Assembly: GCA_965214055.1 (NCBI GenBank)
Contig: OZ243931.1
Location: 992,001-1,056,000, forward strand
From: WTGA01 sp965214055
Lineage (GTDB): Bacteria > Pseudomonadota > Gammaproteobacteria > Arenicellales > Poriferihabitantaceae
DNA length: 64,000 nucleotides
Reading direction: 5' to 3'
Part shown: piece after piece, positions 26,625 through 35,954 of the stretch
Position numbering within the stretch: position 1 is the first letter of the stretch
How the letters are laid out: the number at the start of each line of letters is the position of its first letter
Translations under genes and position numbers: made by a program
Notes under the pieces: generated by a model
Databases searched by the model: none
What the model saw: the letters and a program-made list of their open reading frames with translations, nothing else
Told to the model about the DNA's origin: nothing

Positions 26625-28084
26625 CAGAACCTCTCCAGCTCCGGAAAGGGCAGCTCGCCATGATGAACATGCATGGCATTGTGCTCGGCACAGCGGGCCA
26701 AGGTGGGAATCGCCTTGCCCGGGTTGAGCAGTTTCTTTGGATCAAAACATTCCCGCACTTCATGAAACTGGCTTCTCTCCGCATCATTGAACTGTACGCA
26801 CATTTCCCCGATCTTTTCAACGCCCACACCATGTTCCCCGGTAATGGTACCTCCCACACTGATACACAATTCCAGTATCCGGCTTCCCAATTCTTCGGTT
26901 TTTTCGAGTTCCCCTGAACGATTGGCATCATACAGAATCAACGGGTGCAGATTGCCGTCTCCGGCATGGAAGACATTGGCAACCCGCAGTCCGTATTGTT
27001 CTGATAGCCGGTAAATTTCAGTCAGCACCCCGCCGAGGGATTTCCGCGGTATGGTGCCATCGATACAATAGTAGTCCGGGGAGATTCTGCCCACCGCCGG
27101 GAAGGCAGCCTTGCGACCCGACCAGAACAGGGCCTTTTCCTCTTCGTCCCGGGCAAGCCGGCTTTCTGTCGCACCGTGTTCACTGAAAATCTCCCGGACA
27201 AGCCGAATCTGGTCATCCACCTCCTCCTCCGTCCCGTCGAGTTCACACAGCAGCATCGCCTGGGCATCCACCGGATAACCGGCCTGGACAAAATCCTCGG
27301 CAGCACGAATGGCCGGTTTATCCATCATTTCAATGCCCGCAGGAATGATCCCCTTGCCAATAATCGTGGCGACGCTGTCCCCGGCACATTTCACCGAATC
27401 AAAAACTCCCATGATGACTTTTGCCGACTTTGGGATGGGGAGCAGCTTAACGGTTACCTCCACCACGATTCCCAGCATTCCTTCGGATCCAATCATCAGT
27501 GAAAGCAGGTTGAACCCCGGGGAATCCAGACCCGCCCCACCAAGGTCAACCAGCCCTCCTTCCAGGGTAACCACCTTCAGGCCGAGAACATTATGCAGGG
27601 TAAGACCATACTTCAGGCAGTGCACCCCCCCGGCATTTTCTGCAACGTTTCCACCGATGGTACAGGCTATCTGGGAGGATGGGTCGGGTGCGAAATACAG
27701 GCCCAGGTGTTTTACCGCTTCGGAAATTGCCAGGTTTCGCACACCGGGCTGAACTCTTGCTGTCCGGTTCAACCGGTTGATTTCAAGTACCCGGTTCATT
27801 CTTGCCAGGCTCAGGACAATGCCATCCCTGTGGGGCAGCGCCCCCCCTGACAGGCTGGTGCCCCCACCCCGACCGACAATGGGGATGGCGTGCTTCTGGC
27901 ACAGTGTCATAACACTCTGGACCTGGGAAATGGAATCGGGCAACACCACCAGCCTGGGTATCTGGCGATAGGCGCTCAACCCGTCACATTCATAGGCCCG
28001 AAGAGCGACCCGGTCAGAAATGATTGCTTTGGCAGGCAGTACGCTACGGAACAATTTGACAAAAGACGGGTCGTTCACGGTCAC
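26624..28084 (-). CDS. glcD: Glycolate oxidase catalytic FAD-linked subunit
   Basis: A 486-residue flavoprotein that oxidises glycolate (or D-lactate). FAD-binding landmarks are PIVGRGGGTSLSGGALP near residue 87 and CTIGGNVAENAGGVHCLKYG near 153; HAGDGNLHPLILYD and GTITGEHGVGVEKIG near 410 lie in the C-terminal catalytic domain, and KKLLNPGKAIP closes it. It is the first gene of glcDEF, divergent from coq7; the 236-bp gap (28085-28320) presumably holds both promoters. Confidence 0.96.
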   Translation of the reverse strand: MTVNDPSFVKLFRSVLPAKAIISDRVALRAYECDGLSAYRQIPRLVVLPDSISQVQSVMTLCQKHAIPIVGRGGGTSLSGGALPHRDGIVLSLARMNRVLEINRLNRTARVQPGVRNLAISEAVKHLGLYFAPDPSSQIACTIGGNVAENAGGVHCLKYGLTLHNVLGLKVVTLEGGLVDLGGAGLDSPGFNLLSLMIGSEGMLGIVVEVTVKLLPIPKSAKVIMGVFDSVKCAGDSVATIIGKGIIPAGIEMMDKPAIRAAEDFVQAGYPVDAQAMLLCELDGTEEEVDDQIRLVREIFSEHGATESRLARDEEEKALFWSGRKAAFPAVGRISPDYYCIDGTIPRKSLGGVLTEIYRLSEQYGLRVANVFHAGDGNLHPLILYDANRSGELEKTEELGSRILELCISVGGTITGEHGVGVEKIGEMCVQFNDAERSQFHEVRECFDPKKLLNPGKAIPTLARCAEHNAMHVHHGELPFPELERF

Positions 28085-28320
28085 TCAACGCCAGAATAAT
28101 GATGGATGAATCCGGGTGCCGGATCCCGGAAAACCTGCCCGGTCGGGACCCCGCTGCAATGTTGAAGTCTACCATCCTTGCCCGGGCAAATGACGACTCC
28201 AGGGGTGTGCGGCCGGCGCCGGACTCCAGCATGCGGTGCCGGTTTGCAGAGTGAGGGAAATCGCGTCATTTCTGGTGTAATATGGAACCCTTGTGAAACG
28301 GTCGACTACGATTATAGCCA

Positions 28321-28965
28321 ATGAACGAACGGTCATACAGCCCAACCGATAAAGTTTTGATTTGCCTCAATGATGCCCTGGATACCCTGTTCGCCGGCAA
28401 CCCCCCCGGGGAACGCCGCTACCCGGGAGAAAATATTCCCGAAGGAGAACTGTCAAGCCGTCAACAACGCCATTCCGCCAAGTTGATGCGGGTCAACCAT
28501 GTCGGTGAAATCTGTGCCCAGGCCCTGTATCAAAGCCAGGCCATCACCGCCCGGGACCCGGCTACCCGTGAGCAGATGCAACAGTCCGCCAACGAGGAAA
28601 AGGAGCATCTTGCCTGGTGCGAGAGGCGAATCAATGAACTGGGTGGACGGAAAAGCCGGCTCAATCCCCTGTGGTACGCCGGCTCGTTCGCCATCGGAAC
28701 GGTTGCGGGCATTGCCGGTGACAAGTGGAATCTCGGTTTCGTCGCCGAAACCGAAAAACAGGTCGTGGATCATCTGGAAGACCATCTTGGGGAGCTGCCT
28801 GAGAATGATTTGCGCAGCAGGAAGGTTCTGGACCAGATGAAACAGGACGAAAGCGACCATGCCGAGCAAGCCCGGGAAGCGGGTGCCGCGGAGCTGCCCA
28901 AACCCGTGAAGCAATGGATGAAGTTCGCTTCCCGGACCATGACCCGCACCGCATACTGGGTCTAG
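28321..28965 (+). CDS. coq7: 2-polyprenyl-3-methyl-6-methoxy-1,4-benzoquinone monooxygenase (Coq7)
   Basis: A 214-residue membrane-associated di-iron enzyme of ubiquinone biosynthesis that hydroxylates demethoxyubiquinone. The carboxylate-bridged iron motif is visible as two ExxH-type repeats: NEEKEHLAW near residue 97 and KQDESDHAEQA near 178, with MRVNHVGEICAQALYQ in the first half. This form is typical of beta- and gammaproteobacteria. It stops 13 bp before the convergent betC stop. Confidence 0.96.
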   Translation: MNERSYSPTDKVLICLNDALDTLFAGNPPGERRYPGENIPEGELSSRQQRHSAKLMRVNHVGEICAQALYQSQAITARDPATREQMQQSANEEKEHLAWCERRINELGGRKSRLNPLWYAGSFAIGTVAGIAGDKWNLGFVAETEKQVVDHLEDHLGELPENDLRSRKVLDQMKQDESDHAEQAREAGAAELPKPVKQWMKFASRTMTRTAYWV

Positions 28966-28978
28966 ATGATCCGGTGTT

Positions 28979-30541
28979 TTATTCCGGCCTGAACGGCTTC
29001 GGCCGGGGAAACCTGGACAGGATGTCAAAACGGGTCAGGTCCATGTGACTTCGCGTGTACTGTTCCGACGGGTCCCGTGCAGGATTGTAGTCCCAACCCT
29101 GATACCGTCCGGTCCGCAATGCACCGTAAACGGCCCGGCGCCGGGCCTGGTCTGTCATCACATCTTCCCGTACCCGGTCAACATCCCAGTGTTCTTCGGC
29201 ATCCTTCCGAAAACTCTCGAGTACGGCGGCATGCTCCGCCTCCCCGACAAGGTTCACCTGTTCATCGGGGTCGTTGTGAAGGTCGAACAACTGTTCCGGG
29301 TCCGTAGGGCAACAATTGTACTTGTAGCGGCCATGCCGAATCATCAGCATCGGCGCTCCCGTACCTTCCGCCAGATATTCACTCACGGCCCGGTCCGGGT
29401 CCCCGGGGTCCTCACCCTTGCACAATGACCACAGCGAACGGCCATCCAGCGGATCGATGGGCGGTGGTTTTTGTGCGCCGGTTTCCTCGGCAGCAATATC
29501 CATCAGGGTAGGTAAAATATCCACATGGGCCACCGCCTGGGGCACCCGATGCGGCACCATGGTGGCTGGATTGTAAATGATCGTGGGGATACGGCAGGAC
29601 CATTCCCGGAATGACATCTTGTACCACAGGCCGAACTCTCCGAGCATGTCACCATGATCCGAGGTCACAATGAGGGTGGTATTCCCGGCCATGCCGCACT
29701 CTTCAAGGGTGTCCCGCAATCGACCGAGCCACTCATCCACATAGGAAACATTGCCATAATACGCTCTTCGTGCATGGATGATCTCTTCGTCGCTGATCGG
29801 GATGGCATCCAGATCGATCACCTTTTCAAGTCTCCGGTTGTGGGGGTCCCGTTGATCCGCCTCCGGTCTGGGCACCGCGGGCAGTGAAATGTCCACCTGC
29901 TCGTAGAGGTCCCAGTATTTCTGTCTGGTTGCATAGGGATCATGGGGGTGGATAAAACTTGCCACCAGACACAGCGATCTCGGGTCTTCACGGCGGGCAT
30001 GATCATAAATGGCATGCCGGGCCTGATGCCCGACCTCGTCATCGTACGCCAGCTGATTGGTGATGGCCGCGACCCCTGCCTGGGCAACGCTGGACATGTT
30101 GTGGTACCACAAATCAATGCGTTCATCCGGATTCCTCCAATCCGGCACCCAGCCAAAATCCGCAGGATAGATGTCCGTGGTCAGCCTTTCCTCGAACCCA
30201 TGCAATTGATCCGGACCCACGAAGTGCATCTTGCCGGACAACACGGTGCGGTACCCCATCAACCGCAGGTAGTGTGCAAAGGTCGGCATGGTGGCGGGGA
30301 GATAGGCGGCATTGTCATACCCGGCGCAACGCGAAATATTCTGTCCGGTCATGAAAGCATATCGAGCCGGCGTACACAGGGGGCTGCTGCTGTAGGCGTT
30401 CTCGAACAGCACGCCCTGGCGGGCCAACCGGTCAATATTCGGACTGACGACTTCCGTGTTGCCGTAACAGCCCAGGGCCCTGGCAGTGAGCTGGTCCGCC
30501 ATGACCACCACGATGTTGTGCTGTTTTGATTTGGAATTCAT
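28979..30541 (-). CDS. betC: Choline-sulfatase
   Basis: A 520-residue sulfatase that releases choline from choline-O-sulfate, giving sulfate and a betaine precursor. The formylglycine signature is C56-T-P-A-R60 in SSPLCTPARYAFMTGQ; metal ligands appear in VVMADQLTARALGCYG and TSDHGDMLGEFGLWYK. The C-terminal YTRSHMDLTRFDILSRFPR segment is the choline-sulfatase-specific tail. No betAB genes or transporter are adjacent. An M81 peptidase gene lies 51 bp upstream on the same strand, possibly one transcript. Confidence 0.94.
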   Translation of the reverse strand: MNSKSKQHNIVVVMADQLTARALGCYGNTEVVSPNIDRLARQGVLFENAYSSSPLCTPARYAFMTGQNISRCAGYDNAAYLPATMPTFAHYLRLMGYRTVLSGKMHFVGPDQLHGFEERLTTDIYPADFGWVPDWRNPDERIDLWYHNMSSVAQAGVAAITNQLAYDDEVGHQARHAIYDHARREDPRSLCLVASFIHPHDPYATRQKYWDLYEQVDISLPAVPRPEADQRDPHNRRLEKVIDLDAIPISDEEIIHARRAYYGNVSYVDEWLGRLRDTLEECGMAGNTTLIVTSDHGDMLGEFGLWYKMSFREWSCRIPTIIYNPATMVPHRVPQAVAHVDILPTLMDIAAEETGAQKPPPIDPLDGRSLWSLCKGEDPGDPDRAVSEYLAEGTGAPMLMIRHGRYKYNCCPTDPEQLFDLHNDPDEQVNLVGEAEHAAVLESFRKDAEEHWDVDRVREDVMTDQARRRAVYGALRTGRYQGWDYNPARDPSEQYTRSHMDLTRFDILSRFPRPKPFRPE

Positions 30542-30592
30542 ACCGGGACGCCATCCGTTCAGGAAGGGGAGATCCTCCGTTTCTTTGATTGA

Positions 30593-32068
30593 TTAACGCA
30601 TTGGGGTGATTTTCATGGCGGGCCGCAGGTTTTTATAGTCCAGGGAAGCCGGGTCGGCATACACCTCGCCGGGAGAGGCAACAATCATGATGCGACTCGA
30701 CAGGGCTTCGAAATCATTCCTGAAATGGACCGAACTCTTCACCACCACCAGATCCATGGTCTCCGGTTCAATACCAAGATGCCGGAAATGCGCCTGGTCG
30801 GCGGCCTGTATGGGTTTTGAGCAGAAGATTGCCTGAATACCGGACAGGTCGATCAATGCGGTCAGGCCCATCTCCATGTTCGCTCCCCGGTACATGGGCC
30901 CGGTGGCGGTAAATCGTCCGTCACTCAAGTTTTTCACCCGGCCGTGTGCATGCAGGGGTGCCTGGCCGGTCTGGTCATCGATGCTTATTTCGATGGAGCT
31001 CCCAATCCCGGATTCATGGGCCGCGGCGGCCACCGCTTCGTTATTGATCACCCCGATGACGGCATTTTGCACAGTGTGTTCCATCATGGACCGCAATATA
31101 CCAATGGTATTGCCGGCTCCACCGCCCCCGGGATTGTCCTGGGTGTCCGCCATCACCACCGTTCCGCCATGACTGGAAACGAATGTCATGGCTTCCTCGA
31201 TACCTTCGTCTGCAGCCCAGATCTTTTCTGAAAAATTCGGCTGCTCCTCCTGTATCCGGATAACCAGGCTGTCCACAACCTGGTCCACCTCTTCGCGGCA
31301 GTGGCCATACCCCACCACCGCGGGGCCCGCATCATGGATATCCGAAAGATGGAATCCACAGGCGAACGACAGGGACGGTATGCGGGAAGGGGTCCATTGC
31401 GACAACGCGCCATAAATGGATTGGCAGGGTTCGATCAGCGTGCAACCGGTATTCAGGGGAATGAGAAAATCAATCTGCCGGAAAGATTTGAAGATTGGGC
31501 GGGGATTGTCCAGGTGATCGCATAAATATTTCGCTACCCGATACCCCGTCAATCCCATGTCAACATGGGGGTATGTACGGAAAATATCCATCACGGTTGC
31601 ATGGTCCACCATCCGGGGGGTCACATTTGCATGGAGGTCAAGACTGACGAATATGGGGACATCACGGCCCACCAGGCGGGTCACCCGGGACAGGAATTCC
31701 CCCTCACCGTCCTGGAGATGTTCGCATACCATGGCACCATGCAGGTCAAGGTAAATCCCGTCCACGGGGAGTGCCTGATCGAGAAGACCCAGCATCTTTT
31801 CACAGATTCTTTCAAATGCATCTTCCGTCACATACGAACACGGAGTAGCGGAACACCACAGCAGCGGGATGATCTGGTGGTGCGCTTCCTCCAATGCCTG
31901 GATTGCCCCGGCCACCGGCAGGTGGATGTCCCGGACCACATCCAGCATGGGCGGGCCCACAGCCATAGCGGGCCATTCATCGGCACAGACGAACGAGTCG
32001 TATTCCGCCCGGATCGTTGCGAACGTGTTGGTTTCATGTTGCCAGCCGCCTACGGCTATTCGCGCCAT
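30593..32068 (-). CDS. M81-family metallopeptidase (MlrC-like)
   Basis: A 491-residue zinc metalloprotein similar to microcystinase MlrC. It begins MARIAVGGWQHETNTFA, the conserved family start, and has IYLDLHGAMVCEHLQDGEGE near residue 120 and SLDLHANVT near 155, which hold metal ligands; VMADTQDNPGGGGAGNT near 308 is the second conserved block. Known substrates include linearised microcystin, but most members act on other amides. It precedes betC on the same strand. The substrate cannot be assigned. Confidence 0.9.
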   Translation of the reverse strand: MARIAVGGWQHETNTFATIRAEYDSFVCADEWPAMAVGPPMLDVVRDIHLPVAGAIQALEEAHHQIIPLLWCSATPCSYVTEDAFERICEKMLGLLDQALPVDGIYLDLHGAMVCEHLQDGEGEFLSRVTRLVGRDVPIFVSLDLHANVTPRMVDHATVMDIFRTYPHVDMGLTGYRVAKYLCDHLDNPRPIFKSFRQIDFLIPLNTGCTLIEPCQSIYGALSQWTPSRIPSLSFACGFHLSDIHDAGPAVVGYGHCREEVDQVVDSLVIRIQEEQPNFSEKIWAADEGIEEAMTFVSSHGGTVVMADTQDNPGGGGAGNTIGILRSMMEHTVQNAVIGVINNEAVAAAAHESGIGSSIEISIDDQTGQAPLHAHGRVKNLSDGRFTATGPMYRGANMEMGLTALIDLSGIQAIFCSKPIQAADQAHFRHLGIEPETMDLVVVKSSVHFRNDFEALSSRIMIVASPGEVYADPASLDYKNLRPAMKITPMR

Positions 32069-32208
32069 CTTCTTGACCCCGGGATCAATGCGTTTCGGAA
32101 TTTCTGAATCAAACAGTCCGATTTGTCCAGACGAAGGAAAGTGGGGGTGATTTTACCCCAGAACCACCCCCCCGGGCGATTTTCAGCATCGGTCCTGCCG
32201 TACTGAAT

Positions 32209-34572
32209 TCAACCGGGCCTCTGCTGGCAGCGGTCCGGGGGATTTCCCGGTTCGGGGGTGGCCGCCCACATCGCAGCAAAAACGATGCTCAGGAATGCGC
32301 CAATCCCCACGGTGAGGCCGATCGCTTCCAGTGGAGGGGCCTGGGAAAACATCAGAATGCCGAAAACCAGGACCGTGGTGACACCGCAGACCCAAAGAGA
32401 CCGGAAAGTCGTCTCCCATTCGTCCCGGTTTTCCGGCAACCGGTTAAAAAACAGGGCATAGTCCAGGCCCAGCCCAACCACCAGCAACAATGAAACCAAA
32501 TGAAATATGCTTAATGGATTTCCGGAAAAAACCAGCACGGCCGCGGTCACCGCCGCCGCGGCAAACGCCGGCACTATGATTTTCAGGGGGCGTTTCATGC
32601 TTCTGAAAGACAGGGCAAGAACCAGGTAAATCAACATGACGCACAGGATCATCGCTTTGGATACCCGGTCCACGCTGCGTGTGACCATGTCGGTTGACGC
32701 GGTTTTGAGGTGCATGTAGTACACGCCGTCATGCTGGTCGACGAAGGCCTGCACCCTGGCATTGTCCCGGACATCATGCAGCAGAATCACTCCCCCGGCT
32801 TCCCCTTCGAAATCAAACAGGAGAGGTGCCAGCTTTTTGTCCATGGTCGTCCCTTCCAGGGTGGCCGGGTCCACCAGCGCCATCCCGGCAGTCCCGGCCA
32901 CTTCCTCCAGAAAAGGCTCGAAAACACCGGGGCGAAAGGGGAAATCCTCCAGGGCTTCCTCCAGGCGTCGGCGCAGGGTTTGCTCATCCACAATCTGTGA
33001 TTTTCTGGACAGTTGCGTTTTCCGGCTCGGCAAAAAGTGTGCCGCCATGTCGTAGCTTTCCATCACATCCTGTTCCACCAGGCGGTCGAGGTGAACCTGC
33101 AGTTTTTCGCTTTCCTGTAACACCTTGTCCTTGTCGGGCGCCACAACCACCACCATGCTCCCACCGTACCAGAACCCCAGGTCATCCCTTAAAAGTTTAC
33201 CGTCTGCCCGGCGTTGATCCTTTATGGGGCTGAGGGAATCCACGTTCAGATGCAAAATCGGTTGGCCGGAAACCATCATGCCGGCCATGGCCAGGACAAA
33301 ACTGCCGACAACCACCCATTTCAATTTTTTTGCACGCTGGCCAACTTGTTTCAAAAGACGGTGCAACCCGGACAGCCCCTGCCTGGAATTTTCATCGTGG
33401 CGATCCAGGAACGGTAACACCCATCGTGCAAAAGCCGCTGCCGTAATCAGCCCGACAATGGTGAACCAGCCGAGTTGCTGCAGGCCGCCAAATCCGGAAA
33501 GCAGGAATGCCGCGTATGCAATGACCGTGGACACCACCCCCAGCCGGAGGGTGCGCCATATTTTTCTGATCCGGTTTTGGCGGTCTTTTCTTTTGCCCCG
33601 GAAGCCGGTCAGCAGATGGATGGGATAATCCACGGCAACCCCGGCCAGGGTGATTCCGAAGGCCAGCGTAATCCCATGAATCCGGCCATGGACAAGCAGT
33701 ATGGTTGCGGTGGCCACGATCACGCCGGAAAACAGCGTACAGGCGATCAGGGCCAGGGGGCGCACAGACCGGTAAACCATCCACAAAAACAGCAGCACCA
33801 TGGAGACCGCCATCAGCGTCAGTCTTTTGATGTCCTCCCGAATGTCCTCGCCGCTCTCCACGGCAAACACCGCTGGACCGGTCATGGTCATTTCAAGCCC
33901 GGGTATCCTGATCTGTTCATAGGTCTCCCTGATTTCCATCACCGCATCGACCTGATTCTGCAGTTTGGAAATATCCGAAGCAATCTCCACCAGTATCAGC
34001 GTCCTCGACAGGTCATCGGAAAACCAGACTCCGAACGTTTCAGCCGGGCGCTTGTGCCGGCTTATTTTTCCCTGCCACTCTTCCAGCAATGCGGTCACCT
34101 CCCCGGTGGGATCGTTGCGCAGGTACCTTTTTTCTACGGAGGGCGAGGAAGAGGCCAGTCCTTCCAGTCGAGCCTGCAAAGCGGACTTGAGCCCGGAAAC
34201 CGAAAACTGTTCAGTGAGATCATTGTGGGTCAACAGATAACGGTGCTTTTCCAGAAACTCCAGTGCACGGGTGCTTAAACTACGGGCGTTGTTCGTGACC
34301 CTGCTGAATGTGCCGGATTGCCCGAGCCGGTCCGCCGCTTTCTTGTTAAAGTCCGACAGTGTCTGGGTATCCAGCCCGGAAAACGCCAGAAACAGAATAT
34401 TTGCAGAGGCCCCATTGTCCAGCTGATATCGCAACAGCCGTTCAAACTTGGAATCCGGTTCAGGCAGGAACAGTGCGAGGTCGGTGGATACCCGGAATTG
34501 GGTCAGGACAACGAAAAGGGCGGCGATAATCCCACAGACGATTAAAACCCCCTTGGTACGCGCTGCATTCAC
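32209..34572 (-). CDS. MMPL-family RND-type exporter
   Basis: A 787-residue inner-membrane protein with two repeated halves, each with one leading helix, a large periplasmic loop and about five clustered helices, the plan of MMPL/hydrophobe exporters. GITLAGVAVDYPIHLLTGF near residue 310 and VVGLGLDYALFFNRL near 720 hold the conserved membrane acidic residues used for proton coupling. Together with the LolA-like gene upstream (16 bp away) it resembles the lipid or aryl-polyene export pair found in gammaproteobacteria, but no aryl-polyene ketosynthase genes are in the window. Confidence 0.87.
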   Translation of the reverse strand: MNAARTKGVLIVCGIIAALFVVLTQFRVSTDLALFLPEPDSKFERLLRYQLDNGASANILFLAFSGLDTQTLSDFNKKAADRLGQSGTFSRVTNNARSLSTRALEFLEKHRYLLTHNDLTEQFSVSGLKSALQARLEGLASSSPSVEKRYLRNDPTGEVTALLEEWQGKISRHKRPAETFGVWFSDDLSRTLILVEIASDISKLQNQVDAVMEIRETYEQIRIPGLEMTMTGPAVFAVESGEDIREDIKRLTLMAVSMVLLFLWMVYRSVRPLALIACTLFSGVIVATATILLVHGRIHGITLAFGITLAGVAVDYPIHLLTGFRGKRKDRQNRIRKIWRTLRLGVVSTVIAYAAFLLSGFGGLQQLGWFTIVGLITAAAFARWVLPFLDRHDENSRQGLSGLHRLLKQVGQRAKKLKWVVVGSFVLAMAGMMVSGQPILHLNVDSLSPIKDQRRADGKLLRDDLGFWYGGSMVVVVAPDKDKVLQESEKLQVHLDRLVEQDVMESYDMAAHFLPSRKTQLSRKSQIVDEQTLRRRLEEALEDFPFRPGVFEPFLEEVAGTAGMALVDPATLEGTTMDKKLAPLLFDFEGEAGGVILLHDVRDNARVQAFVDQHDGVYYMHLKTASTDMVTRSVDRVSKAMILCVMLIYLVLALSFRSMKRPLKIIVPAFAAAAVTAAVLVFSGNPLSIFHLVSLLLVVGLGLDYALFFNRLPENRDEWETTFRSLWVCGVTTVLVFGILMFSQAPPLEAIGLTVGIGAFLSIVFAAMWAATPEPGNPPDRCQQRPG

Positions 34573-34588
34573 AAAAGCGGATTCAGTA

Positions 34589-35248
34589 TTATTGAAGCAA
34601 CCGGTAAGTCAGATGAAGCACGGTTTCATCGCCATCGGCATGGGTGGTGACAATCTCATTCACCTGGATGCCGGCTCCAGACAGTATTATTTTCTCCACC
34701 GACTCAAGGATTACCGCTGATTTCGGGATCAGGCTGAGTTGCCAGTCACCGCGTTCCCCTGAAAGATCCATTTCAAATTTCTCGAGCAACCTGCCGAAAT
34801 CCCCCGCCAGCAATGCCTTGATGCTTTCCACGGTTGTCTGCAACAGGACATGGGACTGTACGGAATATCGCCGGACCAGCGTATCCTCCTCCCCTTTCCC
34901 CTCATCGATAACCTGTTTGACCACCATTTCATCCCCACTGATCAACACCGTTTCCGTGACCGGCTTTACGGTATTTTTCAACAGATAGCCGGGGGCTCGA
35001 TATTCCATGTTTCCCTCCACAACCAGGTCAATGAACAGAAACGCGGATGCCCGGGTCTCGACAAAATCCAGTTGTACGCGGGTGACCTGTGAAAGTTCTT
35101 TCATCAGGATTTCCACATTCCAGTCATCGTTCGACGCGATACACGGAACACTGGCTGCAAGATACAGGGCCAGTGAAAAGGCATACATCCTGTACAGGCC
35201 GGTCCGGGGAATCCTCGTCAAGACCGGAATTTTTTCAAGAGATGACAC
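34589..35248 (-). CDS. LolA-related periplasmic lipoprotein-carrier-like protein
   Basis: A 219-residue exported protein with a hydrophobic signal region (MYAFSLALYLAASVPCIAS) near residues 21-39 and a LolA-like beta fold: LDFVETRASAFLFIDLVVEGN and GNMEYRAPGYLLKNTVKPV correspond to the antiparallel strands that bind lipid acyl chains. The GTG at 35248 is used because AAGG lies 7 bases before it; the ATG at 35188 is an alternative that would shorten the n-region. It probably shuttles the substrate of the adjacent MMPL exporter. Confidence 0.82.
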   Translation of the reverse strand: MSSLEKIPVLTRIPRTGLYRMYAFSLALYLAASVPCIASNDDWNVEILMKELSQVTRVQLDFVETRASAFLFIDLVVEGNMEYRAPGYLLKNTVKPVTETVLISGDEMVVKQVIDEGKGEEDTLVRRYSVQSHVLLQTTVESIKALLAGDFGRLLEKFEMDLSGERGDWQLSLIPKSAVILESVEKIILSGAGIQVNEIVTTHADGDETVLHLTYRLLQ

Positions 35249-35400
35249 AAACGAACCTTATGGTGGTCGTGGGAATGCTCGGGAGCAAAGGGGCTGATTA
35301 TAGGGTGGCCGGGCCGGTAATTATAGGGGGAGGTTGTCCAATGGAAGATGAGCCTGAACAACTTTGTATTTTTTTAACGAAAAGCGAGGCGTACGGCGGT

Positions 35401-35434
35401 AATTTTGGGATCATTAAACAATGATCCCAAAATT
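35401..35434. repeat. Perfect 15-bp inverted repeat
   Basis: AATTTTGGGATCATT (35401-35415) and its exact complement (35420-35434) are separated by AAAC. The A/T ends of the stem give T runs on both strands, so it may act as a bidirectional terminator. Confidence 0.75.
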
Positions 35435-35508
35435 AAAGCCCCCCCGGTTACAAACCGTGGAGGAGACCCGGGCCTTTTTGGCCAAACGACCGCTGGTTTC
35501 GGGAGATG

Positions 35509-35530
35509 GGGTGCCTCGGGGCACCCTTTT
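35509..35530 (+). terminator. Rho-independent terminator on the plus strand
   Basis: GGGTGCC (35509-35515) pairs with GGCACCC (35520-35526) around TCGG and is followed by TTTT. It has no obvious plus-strand gene to terminate, which suggests an upstream small RNA. Confidence 0.65.
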
Positions 35531-35539
35531 CCCGCCGCC

Positions 35540-35758
35540 CTACGCCCGCTTCCTTTTCTTCTGCGCGACAGCTTTCTGACGCTTCGGGACCGGCCTCGGC
35601 GAGAACCGCAGTTCCGCAGCCCGTCTCTCGTTCTTCCCGATCTCCCTTTCGATCTCGAGGACCGTCTCCTTCATCGCCATCGTGTATTCTTTCAGAATGC
35701 CTTCATCCACCGCCTTGGCGCCCTTCTTGTCCAGATAATCATTCAGTCTTCTGTTCAT
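35540..35758 (-). CDS. Small hypothetical protein, highly charged
   Basis: A 72-residue frame starting at an ATG with GGGGG about 6 bases upstream. It begins MNRRLNDYLDKKGAKAVDEG, has a helical middle (MAMKETVLEIEREIGKNERR) and a very basic tail VAQKKRKRA. No family is recognised. Amphipathic, charged composition and a plausible ribosome binding site make it a candidate small protein, possibly nucleic-acid binding; the basic tail could also be an artefact of composition. Confidence 0.4.
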   Translation of the reverse strand: MNRRLNDYLDKKGAKAVDEGILKEYTMAMKETVLEIEREIGKNERRAAELRFSPRPVPKRQKAVAQKKRKRA

Positions 35759-35954
35759 GCGTTTCCCCCTAATTCAGGCATATCCGCGGGTCGTCGGAGC
35801 GCGATTCCGCGCCCCTTCGGGACTGGCGAAGATCAATCAAATGCGATTGCCAGCTCGTGATTATGGAACAGCCACATGGGCTGTTCGTCCTTGCGGCTCG
35901 CACTGGCATTCAGCAACAATTGCTGATATCACTGGCTTAACAATCTCTAGCTTT

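Larger units (their letters stand above)
35249..35539. other. Intergenic region with hairpins, possible small RNA
   Basis: Between the LolA-like gene and a small minus-strand frame. It contains a perfect inverted repeat at 35401-35434 and, on the plus strand, a compact series of hairpins (35440-35500) ending in a terminator at 35509-35530. No plus-strand protein gene lies upstream for 6 kb. Confidence 0.5.
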
